Source: Novosphingobium sediminis (GTDB lineage Bacteria > Pseudomonadota > Alphaproteobacteria > Sphingomonadales > Sphingomonadaceae). Taken from it: a stretch of 64,000 nucleotides of DNA. The translations under genes and the position numbers were made by a program. The stretch's first letter is position 1. The number at the start of each line of letters is the position of its first letter. A model generated the notes under the pieces. That model worked only from the letters and a program-made list of their open reading frames with translations, ran no database searches and was not told where the DNA came from. The stretch spans positions 205,594 through 269,593 of the forward strand of contig NZ_BJYR01000013.1 in NCBI RefSeq assembly GCF_007991615.1, written 5' to 3'. Shown here piece by piece: positions 50,508-58,927 of this stretch.

Positions 50508-51818
50508 TTACGCTTCCGGATCGAGATGCAGCCCTTTTCGGCCATGCTCGGGCGTGTCGTGCGGGGGCATGGCAACGGGCGCATCCGGGTCCAACGGCAT
50601 TTGCAGCATGCCCTCCCACTTGGTGATGACCGAGGTCGCCACCGCATTGCCGACGACGTTGGTGGCAGTGCGGCCCATGTCGAGGAAGGTATCGACGCCG
50701 AGCAGCAGCGCGACGCCTTCGACCGGCAGACCGAACTGGGTGAGCGTGGCGGCGATGACGACAAGGCTCGCGCGCGGGACGCTGGCGATGCCCTTTGACG
50801 TAACCATCAGCGTGAGCAGCATGGCCACCTGCTGCCCGGCGGAAAGCGGGATGTTGTAGGCCTGCGCGATGAACAGCGTCGCGAAGCTGGTGTACATCAT
50901 CGAGCCATCGAGATTGAAGCTGTAGCCCAGCGGCAGCATGAAGCCCGAAATGCGGCGCGGCACGCCGAAGCGGTCTAGCTGCTCGAACAGCTTGGGTAGA
51001 GCGCTTTCGCTGCTGGCGGTGGAGAAGGCGAGCAGGATCGGCTCGCGGATATAGCGCGCGAGCAGGAGCACGCGTTTGCCGAGGAAGATGCCGCCCATGC
51101 CGAGCAGCAGGGTCCACAGGATCAGCAGCCCGAAGTAGAACTCGGCGACGAAAGCGCCGTAGGTCACGATGATGCCGAGCCCGCGCGTGGCGATGACCGA
51201 GGCCATCGCGCCGAACACCCCAAACGGCGCGGCGCGCATGACATAGCCGGTGATCGTAAGCATCAGCGTTGCCAGCGCCTCGCAGCCGCGCACCAGCGGC
51301 GCGCCTTCCTCGCCCATCGCGGAAAGCCCGAGGCCAGCGAAGATCGAGAAGACAAGGATCTGGAGGACGTTGTTGTTGGCCATCGCGTCGAGCGCGCTGG
51401 TCGGGAACACCGACAGCAGGAAGTGGCGCAAGGTCAGATCGGCCGTGGCGAGATCGGAAACCGGCGTCGAGGACGTGATATTGAGCCCGGCGCCCGGCTG
51501 GAACAGATTGACGAGCAGGAGGCCCAGCCCGATCGAAATGAGGCTCGCGGTGATGAACCAGGCGAGCGCCCGCCCGCCGATGCGGCCCAGCGCGGTGCTG
51601 TCGCCCATGCTGGCAATGCCCGTCACCAGCGTTGCGAGGATCAGCGGCGCGATGATCATCTTGATGAGGTGGAGGAACACCTCGGGCAGCAGCTTGAGGA
51701 GATCGGCGATCTCCGCGAGGTGCTTGTCGCCCGCCGGATAGGACACGTTGAGCACGTAGCCCACGCCGATACCGGCAAACAGGGCGATCAGGATGTAGAG
51801 GGTCAGGCGCGTGCCCAA
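50508..51818 (-). CDS. dicarboxylate/amino acid:cation symporter (DAACS family)
   Basis: A 436-residue inner-membrane transporter of the GltP/DctA family with eight transmembrane helices and two re-entrant loops. It opens LTLYILIALFAGIGVGYVLN. FLHLIKMIIAPLILATLVTG, the serine-rich hairpin AFSTASSESALPKLFEQL and the substrate/cation motif near MLPLGYSFNLDGSMMYTSFA are diagnostic. It imports succinate, malate, fumarate or glutamate/aspartate with Na+ or H+; the exact substrate cannot be read. No DctBD sensor pair is nearby. Confidence 0.92.
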   Translation of the reverse strand: MGTRLTLYILIALFAGIGVGYVLNVSYPAGDKHLAEIADLLKLLPEVFLHLIKMIIAPLILATLVTGIASMGDSTALGRIGGRALAWFITASLISIGLGLLLVNLFQPGAGLNITSSTPVSDLATADLTLRHFLLSVFPTSALDAMANNNVLQILVFSIFAGLGLSAMGEEGAPLVRGCEALATLMLTITGYVMRAAPFGVFGAMASVIATRGLGIIVTYGAFVAEFYFGLLILWTLLLGMGGIFLGKRVLLLARYIREPILLAFSTASSESALPKLFEQLDRFGVPRRISGFMLPLGYSFNLDGSMMYTSFATLFIAQAYNIPLSAGQQVAMLLTLMVTSKGIASVPRASLVVIAATLTQFGLPVEGVALLLGVDTFLDMGRTATNVVGNAVATSVITKWEGMLQMPLDPDAPVAMPPHDTPEHGRKGLHLDPEA

Positions 51819-51916
51819 GTTTTCGGCTCCCCGGTTGTTTATTGGCCGTGACGGTTGGCGGGCGAGACTAGCGGGGCTGGTGGTTTAGGCAAGCGGGGCC
51901 TTAGTCCGCCATCCTT

Positions 51917-51993
51917 CGTCATTGCGAGCGTAGCGAAGCAATCCAGAGCCGCGCAGAACCGCCCTGGATTGCTTCGCTACGCTCGCAATGACG
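51917..51993. repeat. 77-bp palindromic repeat, copy 2
   Basis: Identical over all 77 nt, loop included, to the copy at 14831-14907, 37 kb away. It lies upstream of the symporter gene and downstream of aroC. Confidence 0.85.
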
Positions 51994-52038
51994 AACAGTG
52001 TTGATGGAAGTCGCTAGCGGAAGGGCTCGTAGGCCTGC

Positions 52039-53106
52039 TCAGCCGCACTGCGCCCGGTGCATCAGCTTCTGGTCTGCCAGCACCAGCGCCATCATCGCCT
52101 CGACCACCGGCACACCGCGGATGCCGACGCAGGGGTCGTGGCGGCCCTTGGTGAACAGCTCGGTCGCCTCGCCTTCGCGCGTGATCGTGGGCACGGGGGT
52201 AAGGATCGAGGACGTCGGCTTGAAGGCGACGCGCACGTGGACCGGCTGGCCGGTGGAAATGCCCCCCGCGATGCCGCCAGCATGATTGGCGAGGAATTCG
52301 GGTGCTTTTGCGCCCGGCCGCATGGGGTCGGCATTGCCTTCGCCGGTGTTGGCGGCGGCGGCGAACCCATCGCCGATCTCGACGCCCTTGACCGCGTTGA
52401 TGCCCATCATCGCGTGGGCCAGTTCGGCATCGAGCTTGGCATAGAGCGGGGCGCCCCAGCCGGCGGGGACGCCGGTGGCGGTGCATTCGACGACCGCGCC
52501 GAGCGAGGAACCGGCCTTGCGGGCATTGTCCACCAGCGCTTCCCAGCGCGCGGCGGCCTTGGCGTCCGGGCAGAAGAACGGGTTGCGAGTGATTTCGGCG
52601 GCATCGAAGTTCGCGGGATCGATGGCATCGCCGCCGATCGCGCTGACCCAGCCGAGTACGCTGACTTCGGGGATGACGAGGCGGGCGACGGCACCTGCGG
52701 CGACGCGGGCGGCGGTTTCGCGCGCCGAGGAACGCCCGCCGCCGCGATAGTCGCGGAAGCCGTACTTGGCGTCGTAGGCGTAATCGGCATGGCCGGGGCG
52801 GTAGGCCTTGGCGACATCGCCGTAGTCCTTCGAGCGCTGGTCGACGTTCTCGATCATCAGGCTGATCGGGGTGCCGGTGGTGCGGCCTTCGAACACGCCG
52901 GAGAGGATCTTGACCTGATCGGGTTCCTGCCGCTGCGTGGTGAAGCGCGACTGGCCCGGGCGGCGGGCATCGAGGAAGGGCTGGATCAGGCCCTCGTTGA
53001 GCGCAAGCCCCGGCGGGCAGCCATCGACGACCGTGCCGAGGGCAGGTCCGTGGCTTTCCCCCCAAGTGGTGAAGCGGAACATGTGGCCGAAGGTGTTGAA
53101 GCTCAT
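52039..53106 (-). CDS. aroC: chorismate synthase
   Basis: A 355-residue enzyme that converts EPSP to chorismate with reduced FMN, the last common step to aromatic amino acids. [20 protein letters not shown] at the start, [30 protein letters not shown] and [17 protein letters not shown] are the four signature blocks. The family start is at 53106; the upstream in-frame extension runs into an intergenic repeat. A ribosome-binding site is weak. Together with pheA it supplies phenylalanine synthesis. Confidence 0.96.
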   Translation of the reverse strand: MSFNTFGHMFRFTTWGESHGPALGTVVDGCPPGLALNEGLIQPFLDARRPGQSRFTTQRQEPDQVKILSGVFEGRTTGTPISLMIENVDQRSKDYGDVAKAYRPGHADYAYDAKYGFRDYRGGGRSSARETAARVAAGAVARLVIPEVSVLGWVSAIGGDAIDPANFDAAEITRNPFFCPDAKAAARWEALVDNARKAGSSLGAVVECTATGVPAGWGAPLYAKLDAELAHAMMGINAVKGVEIGDGFAAAANTGEGNADPMRPGAKAPEFLANHAGGIAGGISTGQPVHVRVAFKPTSSILTPVPTITREGEATELFTKGRHDPCVGIRGVPVVEAMMALVLADQKLMHRAQCG

Positions 53107-53157
53107 GGGCAGCGCCTTTGCGCAAATTTCCGCAAATGTCACGTTCGCGGGTGAATG

Positions 53158-53232
53158 GTGCTTCGACAAGCTCAGCACGAGCGGTTAGTTTCTCGCAATC
53201 CCAACCCGCTCGTGCTGAGCCTGTCGAAGCAC
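53158..53232. repeat. inverted repeat of the GTGCTTCGACAAGCTCAGCACG type
   Basis: The arms 53158-53184 and 53206-53232 are complementary except for one base (AAGCTC versus GCCTG) around a 21-nt loop. This sequence is a familiar intergenic repeat in sphingomonad genomes. It separates divergent aroC and the ABM gene. Confidence 0.8.
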
Positions 53233-53251
53233 CTACCGCAAGCCCCGCCTC

Positions 53252-53563
53252 ATGTTCCTAGTCGTCTTCCGCAACCGCAAGCGCGCCGATATCGACGGCG
53301 CTGCTTATTCCGCCGATGCCGATGCGATGGAAGCGCTCGCTGCCGCGCAGCCCGGCTACCTCTCGTTCAAGAGCTACACCGCCGAGGACGGCGAAGTGGT
53401 GGCGATCAGCGAGTGGGTGGATGAGGCAGCGGCCTTGGCGTGGCGGCGGGTGGCCGAACATGCCGAGATGCAGGCAAAGGGCCGCGAGACCTACTACGAG
53501 GACTATACCCTGCTGGCCGGCACACCGAACCGGGTGCACCGCTTTTCTAGGACCAAGGCATGA
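53252..53563 (+). CDS. antibiotic biosynthesis monooxygenase (ABM)-domain protein
   Basis: A 103-residue dimeric ferredoxin-like fold. It starts MFLVVFRNRKRADIDGAAY, with MEALAAAQPGYLSFKSYTAE and EWVDEAAALAWRRVAEHAEM in the conserved positions and YYEDYTLLAG near the end. ABM proteins act as cofactor-free oxygenases, haem-degrading enzymes or have no known activity; no specific residue decides here. It overlaps the ArsC-like gene by 4 nt. Confidence 0.85.
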   Translation: MFLVVFRNRKRADIDGAAYSADADAMEALAAAQPGYLSFKSYTAEDGEVVAISEWVDEAAALAWRRVAEHAEMQAKGRETYYEDYTLLAGTPNRVHRFSRTKA

Positions 53564-53907
53564 CGCTTACGCTCTACGGCATTCCCAATTGCGACACGGT
53601 GAAGAAGGCGCGCACCTGGCTGGAGGGCAAAGGGATCGCCTACACATTCCACGACTACAAAAAGGCGGGTGCTGACCCCGCCAGGATCGCGGAGTGGATC
53701 GCCGCGGCGGGGCGCGACAAGGTGGTCAACCGCGCGGGGACGACCTTCCGCAAGCTTTCGGAAGCGGATCAGGCGGCGCTTGGCGGCGAGGGGGCTCCGG
53801 CGGTGCTGGCGGCGAATGCCTCGGTGATCAAGCGGCCGATCGTGGAGCATCCGGGCGGGCTGCTGGTGGGCTTCAAGGAAGCCGAATGGGCCGCGGTTCT
53901 GGGCTGA
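53560..53907 (+). CDS. ArsC/Spx-family (YffB-like) thioredoxin-fold protein
   Basis: A 115-residue thioredoxin-fold protein with a single N-terminal Cys in LYGIPNCDTVKKARTWLEGK and the ArsC-family blocks VNRAGTTFRKLSEADQ and SVIKRPIVEHPGGLLVGFKE. The short length and the xNCD motif fit the YffB/Spx-like branch and not true arsenate reductase, and no ars genes are nearby. It probably works with glutathione on an unknown substrate. It is coupled to the ABM gene by an ATGA overlap. Confidence 0.88.
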   Translation: MTLTLYGIPNCDTVKKARTWLEGKGIAYTFHDYKKAGADPARIAEWIAAAGRDKVVNRAGTTFRKLSEADQAALGGEGAPAVLAANASVIKRPIVEHPGGLLVGFKEAEWAAVLG

Positions 53908-53972
53908 ATTGAAACAAAAAGATATCTGAGCTGCCCTGTTCAGATCGGGGTTCGCGTGCTATCTACATCAAT

Positions 53973-54377
53973 GTGAATACTACGCCTCCCTTCGCCTTCG
54001 CGATCACCGTCGATCCCTCGGACATCGACTTCATGGGGCACGTCAACAACGCCTCCTACCTCAAGTGGGTGCAGGATGCGGTGATCGGCCATTGGCGGGC
54101 GTTTGCCCCGGCGCAGGCGATTGCCGACCATGTGTGGGTCGCGACCAACCACAACATCACCTATCGCCGCCCGACCTTCCTCAACGATCCGGTGATCGCG
54201 CACGTGATTCTCGAGCGCGTGCAGGGCGCGCGGGCGTTCTACGAGACGATCATCAAGCGCGGGGAAGTCGTGCTGGCCGAAGTGAAATCGAGCTGGTGCT
54301 GCCTTGATGCGGCGACCTTGCGCCCGGCGCGATTGGCGCGGGAACTGGTGGAGAAGTTTCTGCCTTCTGCGCAATAG
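53973..54377 (+). CDS. acyl-CoA thioesterase (4HBT hotdog fold)
   Basis: A 134-residue hotdog-fold thioesterase. The catalytic Asp-containing motif DPSDIDFMGHVNNASYLKWV is at residues 14-33, and NHNITYRRPTFLNDPVIAHV and SSWCCLDAATLRPARL follow. GTG start 53973. The protein resembles YbgC/FadM-type thioesterases that hydrolyse acyl-CoA; chain length cannot be inferred. Repeats follow it. Confidence 0.88.
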   Translation: MNTTPPFAFAITVDPSDIDFMGHVNNASYLKWVQDAVIGHWRAFAPAQAIADHVWVATNHNITYRRPTFLNDPVIAHVILERVQGARAFYETIIKRGEVVLAEVKSSWCCLDAATLRPARLARELVEKFLPSAQ

Positions 54378-54394
54378 GGGCGCTCCCAAATGCC

Positions 54395-54473
54395 TCGTCA
54401 TTCCCGCGCAGGCGGGAATCCAGCGCGGCGTGGCGCTGCGTGGCCCTGGATCCCCGCCTTCGCGGGGATGACG
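54395..54473. repeat. palindromic repeat GTCATTCCCGCG...CGCGGGGATGAC
   Basis: The arms CTCGTCATTCCCGCGCAGG (from 54395) and CCTTCGCGGGGATGACGAG enclose TGGATCC/GGAATCCA inner stems. This is a common REP-like unit, placed between the thioesterase gene and the 61-residue protein gene. Confidence 0.8.
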
Positions 54474-54525
54474 AGGGGCGTATCGCGGGGATGACGAGGG
54501 GCGTATCGAGGAGATGACGAAGGGA
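54462..54525. repeat. 23-bp tandem repeat, two perfect copies and a partial third
   Basis: GCGGGGATGACGAGGGGCGTATC occurs at 54462-54484 and 54485-54507. A degraded copy (GAGGAGATGACGAAGGG) follows from 54508. It appears to be an expansion of the right end of the adjoining palindrome. Confidence 0.85.
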
Positions 54526-54530
54526 TAAGT

Positions 54531-54716
54531 TCAGCGCAGCTTCGCGATTTCCAGACCGTCTGCCTTCGCGCGGATCTTGATCGACTCCTCGCTGCGGGTG
54601 AGGGCCTTGGCGAGGCCTTTGAGCGCCATGCCCTTCTTGGCAAGCATGTGCAGCTTTTGCACTTCGTCCGTCGTCCAGGCCTGCTTGTGCCGTTCGAAAA
54701 CCTTGCCGGTGGCCAT
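54531..54716 (-). CDS. small helix-turn-helix (Myb/SANT-like) protein, 61 aa
   Basis: A 61-residue basic protein: MATGKVFERHKQAWTTDEVQ, then KLHMLAKKGMALKGLAKALT, then RSEESIKIRAKADGLEIAKL. The W-x(n)-E...L...G...IA..L.R...SI..RA pattern is that of a Myb/SANT or GcrA-like helix-turn-helix, so it may bind DNA or an RNA polymerase partner. Its ATG overlaps the ubiG stop by 1 nt (TGATG), so it is translated from the ubiG mRNA. GGGGGAAA about 10 nt upstream serves as ribosome-binding site. No specific function is known to me. Confidence 0.75.
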   Translation of the reverse strand: MATGKVFERHKQAWTTDEVQKLHMLAKKGMALKGLAKALTRSEESIKIRAKADGLEIAKLR

Positions 54717-55465
54717 CAGATATTTCCCCCATCGGCCTTGCGCGCCGTGACGATGTAGTTGAGCGCGAGATCGTCCGAGAGATGCAGGCCCTTCAGCGGG
54801 CTCCACGAAATGCCTCTCGGATTGCCCATGGCAAAGCCCGCATCCGCCAGCAGGTCGCTGAGTTCGAGCGGCGTGATGAAATCGTCCCAGTGGTGCGTGC
54901 CCTTCGGCACCATGCCGAAGCCCTCCGCCGCGCCGACGAGCAGCAGGCGCGATGGCGTCGTGCGGTTGGGGGTGGAGAGGACGAGCAGGCCGCCGTCCGC
55001 AACTCGTGCCACGAGGGCGGCGATGAACGCGGCCTTGTCTGCCACGTGTTCGATCACTTCCATCGAGGTGACGAGGTCGAACGTGCCGAGACCGAGCGCG
55101 GCGAGTTCGCCGTGGCGGTAGTCGATGGCGAGGCCGCCCGCTGCGGCGTGGGCCTTGGCTGCCGCGATGTTCTCTTCCGCCGCATCGACCGCCGTGACGG
55201 CAGCACCCATCCGCGCGAGGGGTTCGGCCAGCAGTCCGGCGCCGCAGCCGACATCGAGCGCGGACTTGCCGCTGAGGGGCCGCAGCCCCTTCGGATCGCT
55301 GCCGAAATGCGAATCGATGGCTTCGCGGAGGAAGCCGAGCCGCACCGGGTTGAGCTTGTGCAGCATGGCCGAGCTGCCTTTGGGATCCCACCATTCGGCC
55401 GCCAGCTTGCCAAAATGGGCGGCTTCTTCGGGCCTGATCGTCGCGCCAGTTGTTGCAATGCTCAT
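54716..55465 (-). CDS. ubiG: ubiquinone biosynthesis O-methyltransferase
   Basis: A 249-residue class I SAM methyltransferase that carries out both O-methylations of ubiquinone synthesis. The SAM motif is ALDVGCGAGLLAEPLARMGA, with VDAAEENIAAAKAHA (acidic post-I), FDLVTSMEVIEHVADKAAFI and LVLSTPNRTTPSRLLLVGAA. The membrane-associating segment near THHWDDFITPLELSDLL is typical. The N-terminal HFGKLAAEWWDPKGSSAMLH is diagnostic of UbiG. It is divergent from lysC. Confidence 0.95.
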   Translation of the reverse strand: MSIATTGATIRPEEAAHFGKLAAEWWDPKGSSAMLHKLNPVRLGFLREAIDSHFGSDPKGLRPLSGKSALDVGCGAGLLAEPLARMGAAVTAVDAAEENIAAAKAHAAAGGLAIDYRHGELAALGLGTFDLVTSMEVIEHVADKAAFIAALVARVADGGLLVLSTPNRTTPSRLLLVGAAEGFGMVPKGTHHWDDFITPLELSDLLADAGFAMGNPRGISWSPLKGLHLSDDLALNYIVTARKADGGNI

Positions 55466-55534
55466 TCGCCGACTCTAAAGCGCCGCGTCCGCGCGGTCGA
55501 GGGGCCGCGAGGGGAAACCTTTAGGGGAGCAAGC

Positions 55535-56791
55535 GTGGCCCGGATCGTGATGAAATTCGGCGGCACTTCGATGGCCGGAACCGAGCGCATCCGCCGCGTG
55601 GCCGGCATCGTCAAGCGCCAGCAGGAAGCGGGGCATGAAGTCGCTGTCGTGGTTTCGGCCATGGCGGGCGAAACCGACCGGCTGGTGACCTTCTGCCGCG
55701 AGGCCAACGCGCTTTACGACCGCGCCGAGTACGATGTCGTCGTGGCGGCGGGCGAACAGGTCACTTCGGGCCTGCTCGCGCTGCATCTTCAGGCGCTGGG
55801 CTGCAAGGCGCGCTCGTGGCTCGGCTGGCAGCTGCCGGTTAAGACTGACGACGCCCATGCCGCCGCGCGAATCGAGGATATCACATCGGACGCGCTGCTT
55901 GCCTCGATGGCAGCGGGCGAGATCGCGGTGATTCCGGGCTTTCAGGGCCTCGATCCCGATGGCCGCGTGACGACGCTGGGCCGGGGCGGTTCGGATACGT
56001 CGGCGGTTGCGGTGGCGGCGGCCATTCAGGCAGACCGCTGCGACATCTACACCGATGTCGACGGCGTCTACACCACCGATCCGCGCATCGTGGCCAAGGC
56101 GCGCAAGCTGAAGTACGTGACCTACGAGGAAATGCTCGAGCTCGCCTCGGTCGGATCGAAGGTGCTGCAGACCCGCTCGGTCAGCCTCGCGATGAAGGAA
56201 GGGGTGCGCGTGCAGGTACTCTCCTCGTTCATCGACGAGAGTGCCCCGCCGGCCGACAGCATCCCCGGCACGATGATCGTGAGCGACGAAGAACTTGAAG
56301 GAACTGACATGGAACGCCAGCTGATCACCGGCATAGCCGCCGACAAGAACGAGGCCAAGGTGACGCTGACCCGCGTCGCGGACCGTCCCGGTGCGGTGGC
56401 GGCGATCTTCGGCCCGCTCGCCGAGGCGAACATCAACGTCGACATGATCATCCAGAACATCGCCAAGGACAAGGGCGAGACCGACGTGACCTTCACCTGC
56501 CCGCAGGCGGACCTCGCCCGCACGCAGGCGCTGCTCGAAGAGCGCAAGGACACGATCGGCTACTACCGCATGATCGCGGACAGCAAGGTGGCAAAGGTCT
56601 CGGTGGTGGGCGTGGGTATGCGCAGCCATGCGGGCGTCGCCTCGACCATGTTCAAGGCGCTGGCGGACCGGGGCATCAATATCCAGGCGATTTCGACCAG
56701 CGAGATCAAGGTCTCGGTGCTGATCGATGCGGACGAAGTGGAACTGGCCGTGCGCGTGCTGCACACTGCCTATGGGCTGGACGCGGCCTGA
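55535..56791 (+). CDS. lysC: aspartate kinase
   Basis: A 418-residue first enzyme of the aspartate pathway. The kinase domain begins ARIVMKFGGTSMAGTERIRR and includes AAGEQVTSGLLAL, TTLGRGGSDTSAVAVAAAI and DVDGVYTTDPRIV. Two ACT domains follow residue 265 (KVTLTRVADRPGAVAAIFGP and KVSVVGVGMRSHAGVASTMF), which bind lysine and/or threonine. GTG start 55535 has AGGGGAGC just upstream. An in-frame ATG at 56309 with its own Shine-Dalgarno suggests an additional small subunit. It feeds DapB (48.5 kb) for lysine and cell-wall precursors. Confidence 0.95.
   Translation: MARIVMKFGGTSMAGTERIRRVAGIVKRQQEAGHEVAVVVSAMAGETDRLVTFCREANALYDRAEYDVVVAAGEQVTSGLLALHLQALGCKARSWLGWQLPVKTDDAHAAARIEDITSDALLASMAAGEIAVIPGFQGLDPDGRVTTLGRGGSDTSAVAVAAAIQADRCDIYTDVDGVYTTDPRIVAKARKLKYVTYEEMLELASVGSKVLQTRSVSLAMKEGVRVQVLSSFIDESAPPADSIPGTMIVSDEELEGTDMERQLITGIAADKNEAKVTLTRVADRPGAVAAIFGPLAEANINVDMIIQNIAKDKGETDVTFTCPQADLARTQALLEERKDTIGYYRMIADSKVAKVSVVGVGMRSHAGVASTMFKALADRGINIQAISTSEIKVSVLIDADEVELAVRVLHTAYGLDAA
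56298..56311 (+). promoter_or_regulatory. internal ribosome-binding site and start inside lysC (beta subunit)
   Basis: AAGGA at 56298-56302, 6 nt, then ATG at 56309, in the lysC frame. The product would be a 160-residue protein starting MERQLITGIAADKNEAKVTL, containing only the ACT domains. This is the same position at which the beta subunit of the Corynebacterium and Bacillus aspartate kinases starts. Confidence 0.6.
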
Positions 56792-56901
56792 GGTCCGGAC
56801 CGGATTTATTTTGAGTTTGCTGTAACGCGGCGGCCCTGCGGCTGCGAATGGTGATGACCTGCCGGAGGGGCAGGCGGGCCATTCGCGACAGGACTACCGG
56901 C

Positions 56902-57648
56902 GTGACGCATTCTTCCCACCACGGTGCCGAGGCGCCGCGCGCGCTGCATGCGCTGATCGTCGTCGCGCATCCCGAGCCGACCAGCTTCAGCCACGCGATG
57001 GCGCAGACCGCAACTGCTGCGCTGACCGGGGCGGGGCACGTGGTCGAGGTGACCGATCTTTATGCTCAGGCGTTCGATCCCGTTTCGGATCGCCGCAATT
57101 TCCTGACCACGGCCAGCGATGCGCGCTTTGATCAGCATGTGGAGGAGCGCGCCGCGGTGGGCGGTGCCAGCTTTGCCCCTGATCTTGCGCGCGAGATGGC
57201 GAAGCTGGCCCGGGCCGATCTGGTGATCTTCCAGTTTCCGCTGTGGTGGATGGGCATGCCCGCGATCATGAAGGGCTGGATCGACCGGGTTTTCGCGCTC
57301 GATTTCGCTTATGGCGGCGGGCGCTGGTTCGATCGGGGGCGCTTTGCCGGAAAGCGCGCGATGCTCTCGTTCAGTGTCGGCGGTCCGCCTGAAGCCTACA
57401 GCACCGACGGGATTTACGGACCGATGGCGGACATCGTCCACCCGGTCCACCACGGGGTGCTGAACTTCGTCGGGTTCACCGTGCTGGAACCCTTTGTCGC
57501 CTACGGCCCCGGGCGGCTGGACCTGACGGGGCGGCGGTTGCTGCTCACTGAATATCAGGCGGCCATCGCAGGAATTGCAGAGCGCCCGGCGCTGCCAACG
57601 GTCGCTTCGGATGACTTCGACCGGTTCGTCCGGCGAACGGCGGGATAA
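56902..57648 (+). CDS. NAD(P)H:quinone oxidoreductase, flavodoxin-like fold
   Basis: A 248-residue FMN/FAD flavoprotein of the NQO1/KefF/MdaB group. ALIVVAHPEPTSFSHAMAQ binds flavin phosphate, and LVIFQFPLWWMGMPAIMKGW is the conserved core strand. FDRGRFAGKRAMLSFSVGGP and VNFVGFTVLEPFVAYGPGR-like segments complete the family pattern. GTG 56902 is chosen because AGGA lies 8 nt upstream; ATG 56848 and 56854 would add a poorly conserved arginine-rich stretch. It probably reduces quinones in two-electron steps. A hairpin without a T run follows near 57654-57687. Confidence 0.85.
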   Translation: MTHSSHHGAEAPRALHALIVVAHPEPTSFSHAMAQTATAALTGAGHVVEVTDLYAQAFDPVSDRRNFLTTASDARFDQHVEERAAVGGASFAPDLAREMAKLARADLVIFQFPLWWMGMPAIMKGWIDRVFALDFAYGGGRWFDRGRFAGKRAMLSFSVGGPPEAYSTDGIYGPMADIVHPVHHGVLNFVGFTVLEPFVAYGPGRLDLTGRRLLLTEYQAAIAGIAERPALPTVASDDFDRFVRRTAG

Positions 57649-57910
57649 AGACCCGCCTTCCGGCACCCTTGCGGGAACCGGAAGGCGAATCCGCGACCCG
57701 GGGCCGGGCTTGATGCCTCGGCTCTCGGCTTATCCAGGTGAAGGGAGACTACCTGATGCCGCCTTTCTACGCGCTGTACGGTTATCGGTGAAACGAGAAG
57801 ACCTGTATTCAGAAATCGGAAAAGGCGATCACCCGGCGCACATCCCGCCTTGTTACCGCCACGAACCATCCTTAAAGCGCGCCGAAATTTTTGATCAGGA
57901 TCGAACACGA

Positions 57911-58921
57911 ATGAGCGCTACTCCCAAGACCGATGCCCTGATGCGCCGCGGTGCGGAATTCCTGGGAACCGAGCATGCGATCCTGTGCGGCGCGATGAGC
58001 TGGGTTTCCGAGCGCAATCTCGTGGCCGCGATCAGCAATGCCGGCGGGTTCGGCGTGATTGCCTGCGGAGCGATGACGCCCGAACTGCTCGACGCCGAAA
58101 TCACCGCGACGGCGGCGCTGACGAGCAAGCCTTTCGGCGTGAACCTCATCACCATGCACCCGCGCCTGTTCGATCTGATCGAGGTCTGCGCGCGGCACAA
58201 GGTCGGCCATGTCGTGCTGGCGGGCGGCATTCCGCCCAAGGGCGCGGTCGAAGCGATCAAGGCGTTTGGCGCCAAGGTGCTGGTGTTCGCGCCGACGCTG
58301 GCGCTGGCGAAGAAGCTGTTCCGTTCGGGCGCCGATGCGCTGGTGATCGAAGGTTCGGAAGCGGGCGGGCATATCGGCCCGGTTTCGACTTCGGTGCTGG
58401 CGCAGGAATTCCTGCCCTCGCTGGCCAAGGACCACATCGTGTTCGTGGCGGGCGGCATCGGCCGCGGCGAGATGATCGCGAGCTACCTCGAGATGGGCGC
58501 GAGCGGCGTGCAGCTTGGCACCCGCTTTGCCTGCGCGACGGAGTCCATCGCGCACCCCGCGTTCAAGGCGGCGTTCTTCCGCGCCAATGCGCGCGATGCC
58601 GTGGCGAGCGTGCAGATCGATCCGCGCCTGCCGGTGATCCCGGTGCGTGCGCTGCGCAACAAGGGCAGCGAGGAATTCAACGCCAAGCAGATCGAAGTCG
58701 CCCGGCGGCTGGACCAAGGCGTGGTCGATATGGGCGAAGCGCAGCTCGAGATCGAGCACTTCTGGGCTGGCGCGCTGCGCCGTGCGGTGATCGATGGCGA
58801 TGTCGAGCGCGGCTCGGTCATGGCCGGCCAATCTGTCGGCATGGTGACGAAGGAAGAACCCGTCGCGGCAATCATGGCCGAGCTGATGGGCGATTGCGAA
58901 GCCGCGCTCGCCGAGCGCTGA
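57911..58921 (+). CDS. nitronate monooxygenase / NAD(P)H-dependent flavin oxidoreductase family
   Basis: A 336-residue FMN-binding TIM-barrel protein. The pattern is GAEFLGTEHAILCGAMSWVS, LVAAISNAGGFGVIACGAMT, FGVNLITMHPRL, VIEGSEAGGHIGPVSTSVL and FVAGGIGRGEMIASYLEMGA. The conserved His in EAGGHIG acts as catalytic base in true nitronate monooxygenases, although many relatives are enoyl-ACP reductase (FabK)-like or quinone reductases. Substrate is therefore open. It starts 262 nt after the quinone reductase; that gap shows no convincing gene. It is convergent with the HNH gene. Confidence 0.88.
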   Translation: MSATPKTDALMRRGAEFLGTEHAILCGAMSWVSERNLVAAISNAGGFGVIACGAMTPELLDAEITATAALTSKPFGVNLITMHPRLFDLIEVCARHKVGHVVLAGGIPPKGAVEAIKAFGAKVLVFAPTLALAKKLFRSGADALVIEGSEAGGHIGPVSTSVLAQEFLPSLAKDHIVFVAGGIGRGEMIASYLEMGASGVQLGTRFACATESIAHPAFKAAFFRANARDAVASVQIDPRLPVIPVRALRNKGSEEFNAKQIEVARRLDQGVVDMGEAQLEIEHFWAGALRRAVIDGDVERGSVMAGQSVGMVTKEEPVAAIMAELMGDCEAALAER

Positions 58922-58927
58922 GGGCGA

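Noticed and set aside
53560..53907. Arsenate reductase
   Set aside because: The fold is ArsC-like, but the protein is of the short YffB/Spx type and no other arsenic-resistance gene is present.
54462..54525. CRISPR-like direct repeats
   Set aside because: The 23-bp units abut each other with no spacers, and no cas gene is in the window.
57654..57687. Intrinsic terminator after the quinone reductase
   Set aside because: CGCCTTCCGG/CCGGAAGGCG makes a good stem but no T run follows on either side.
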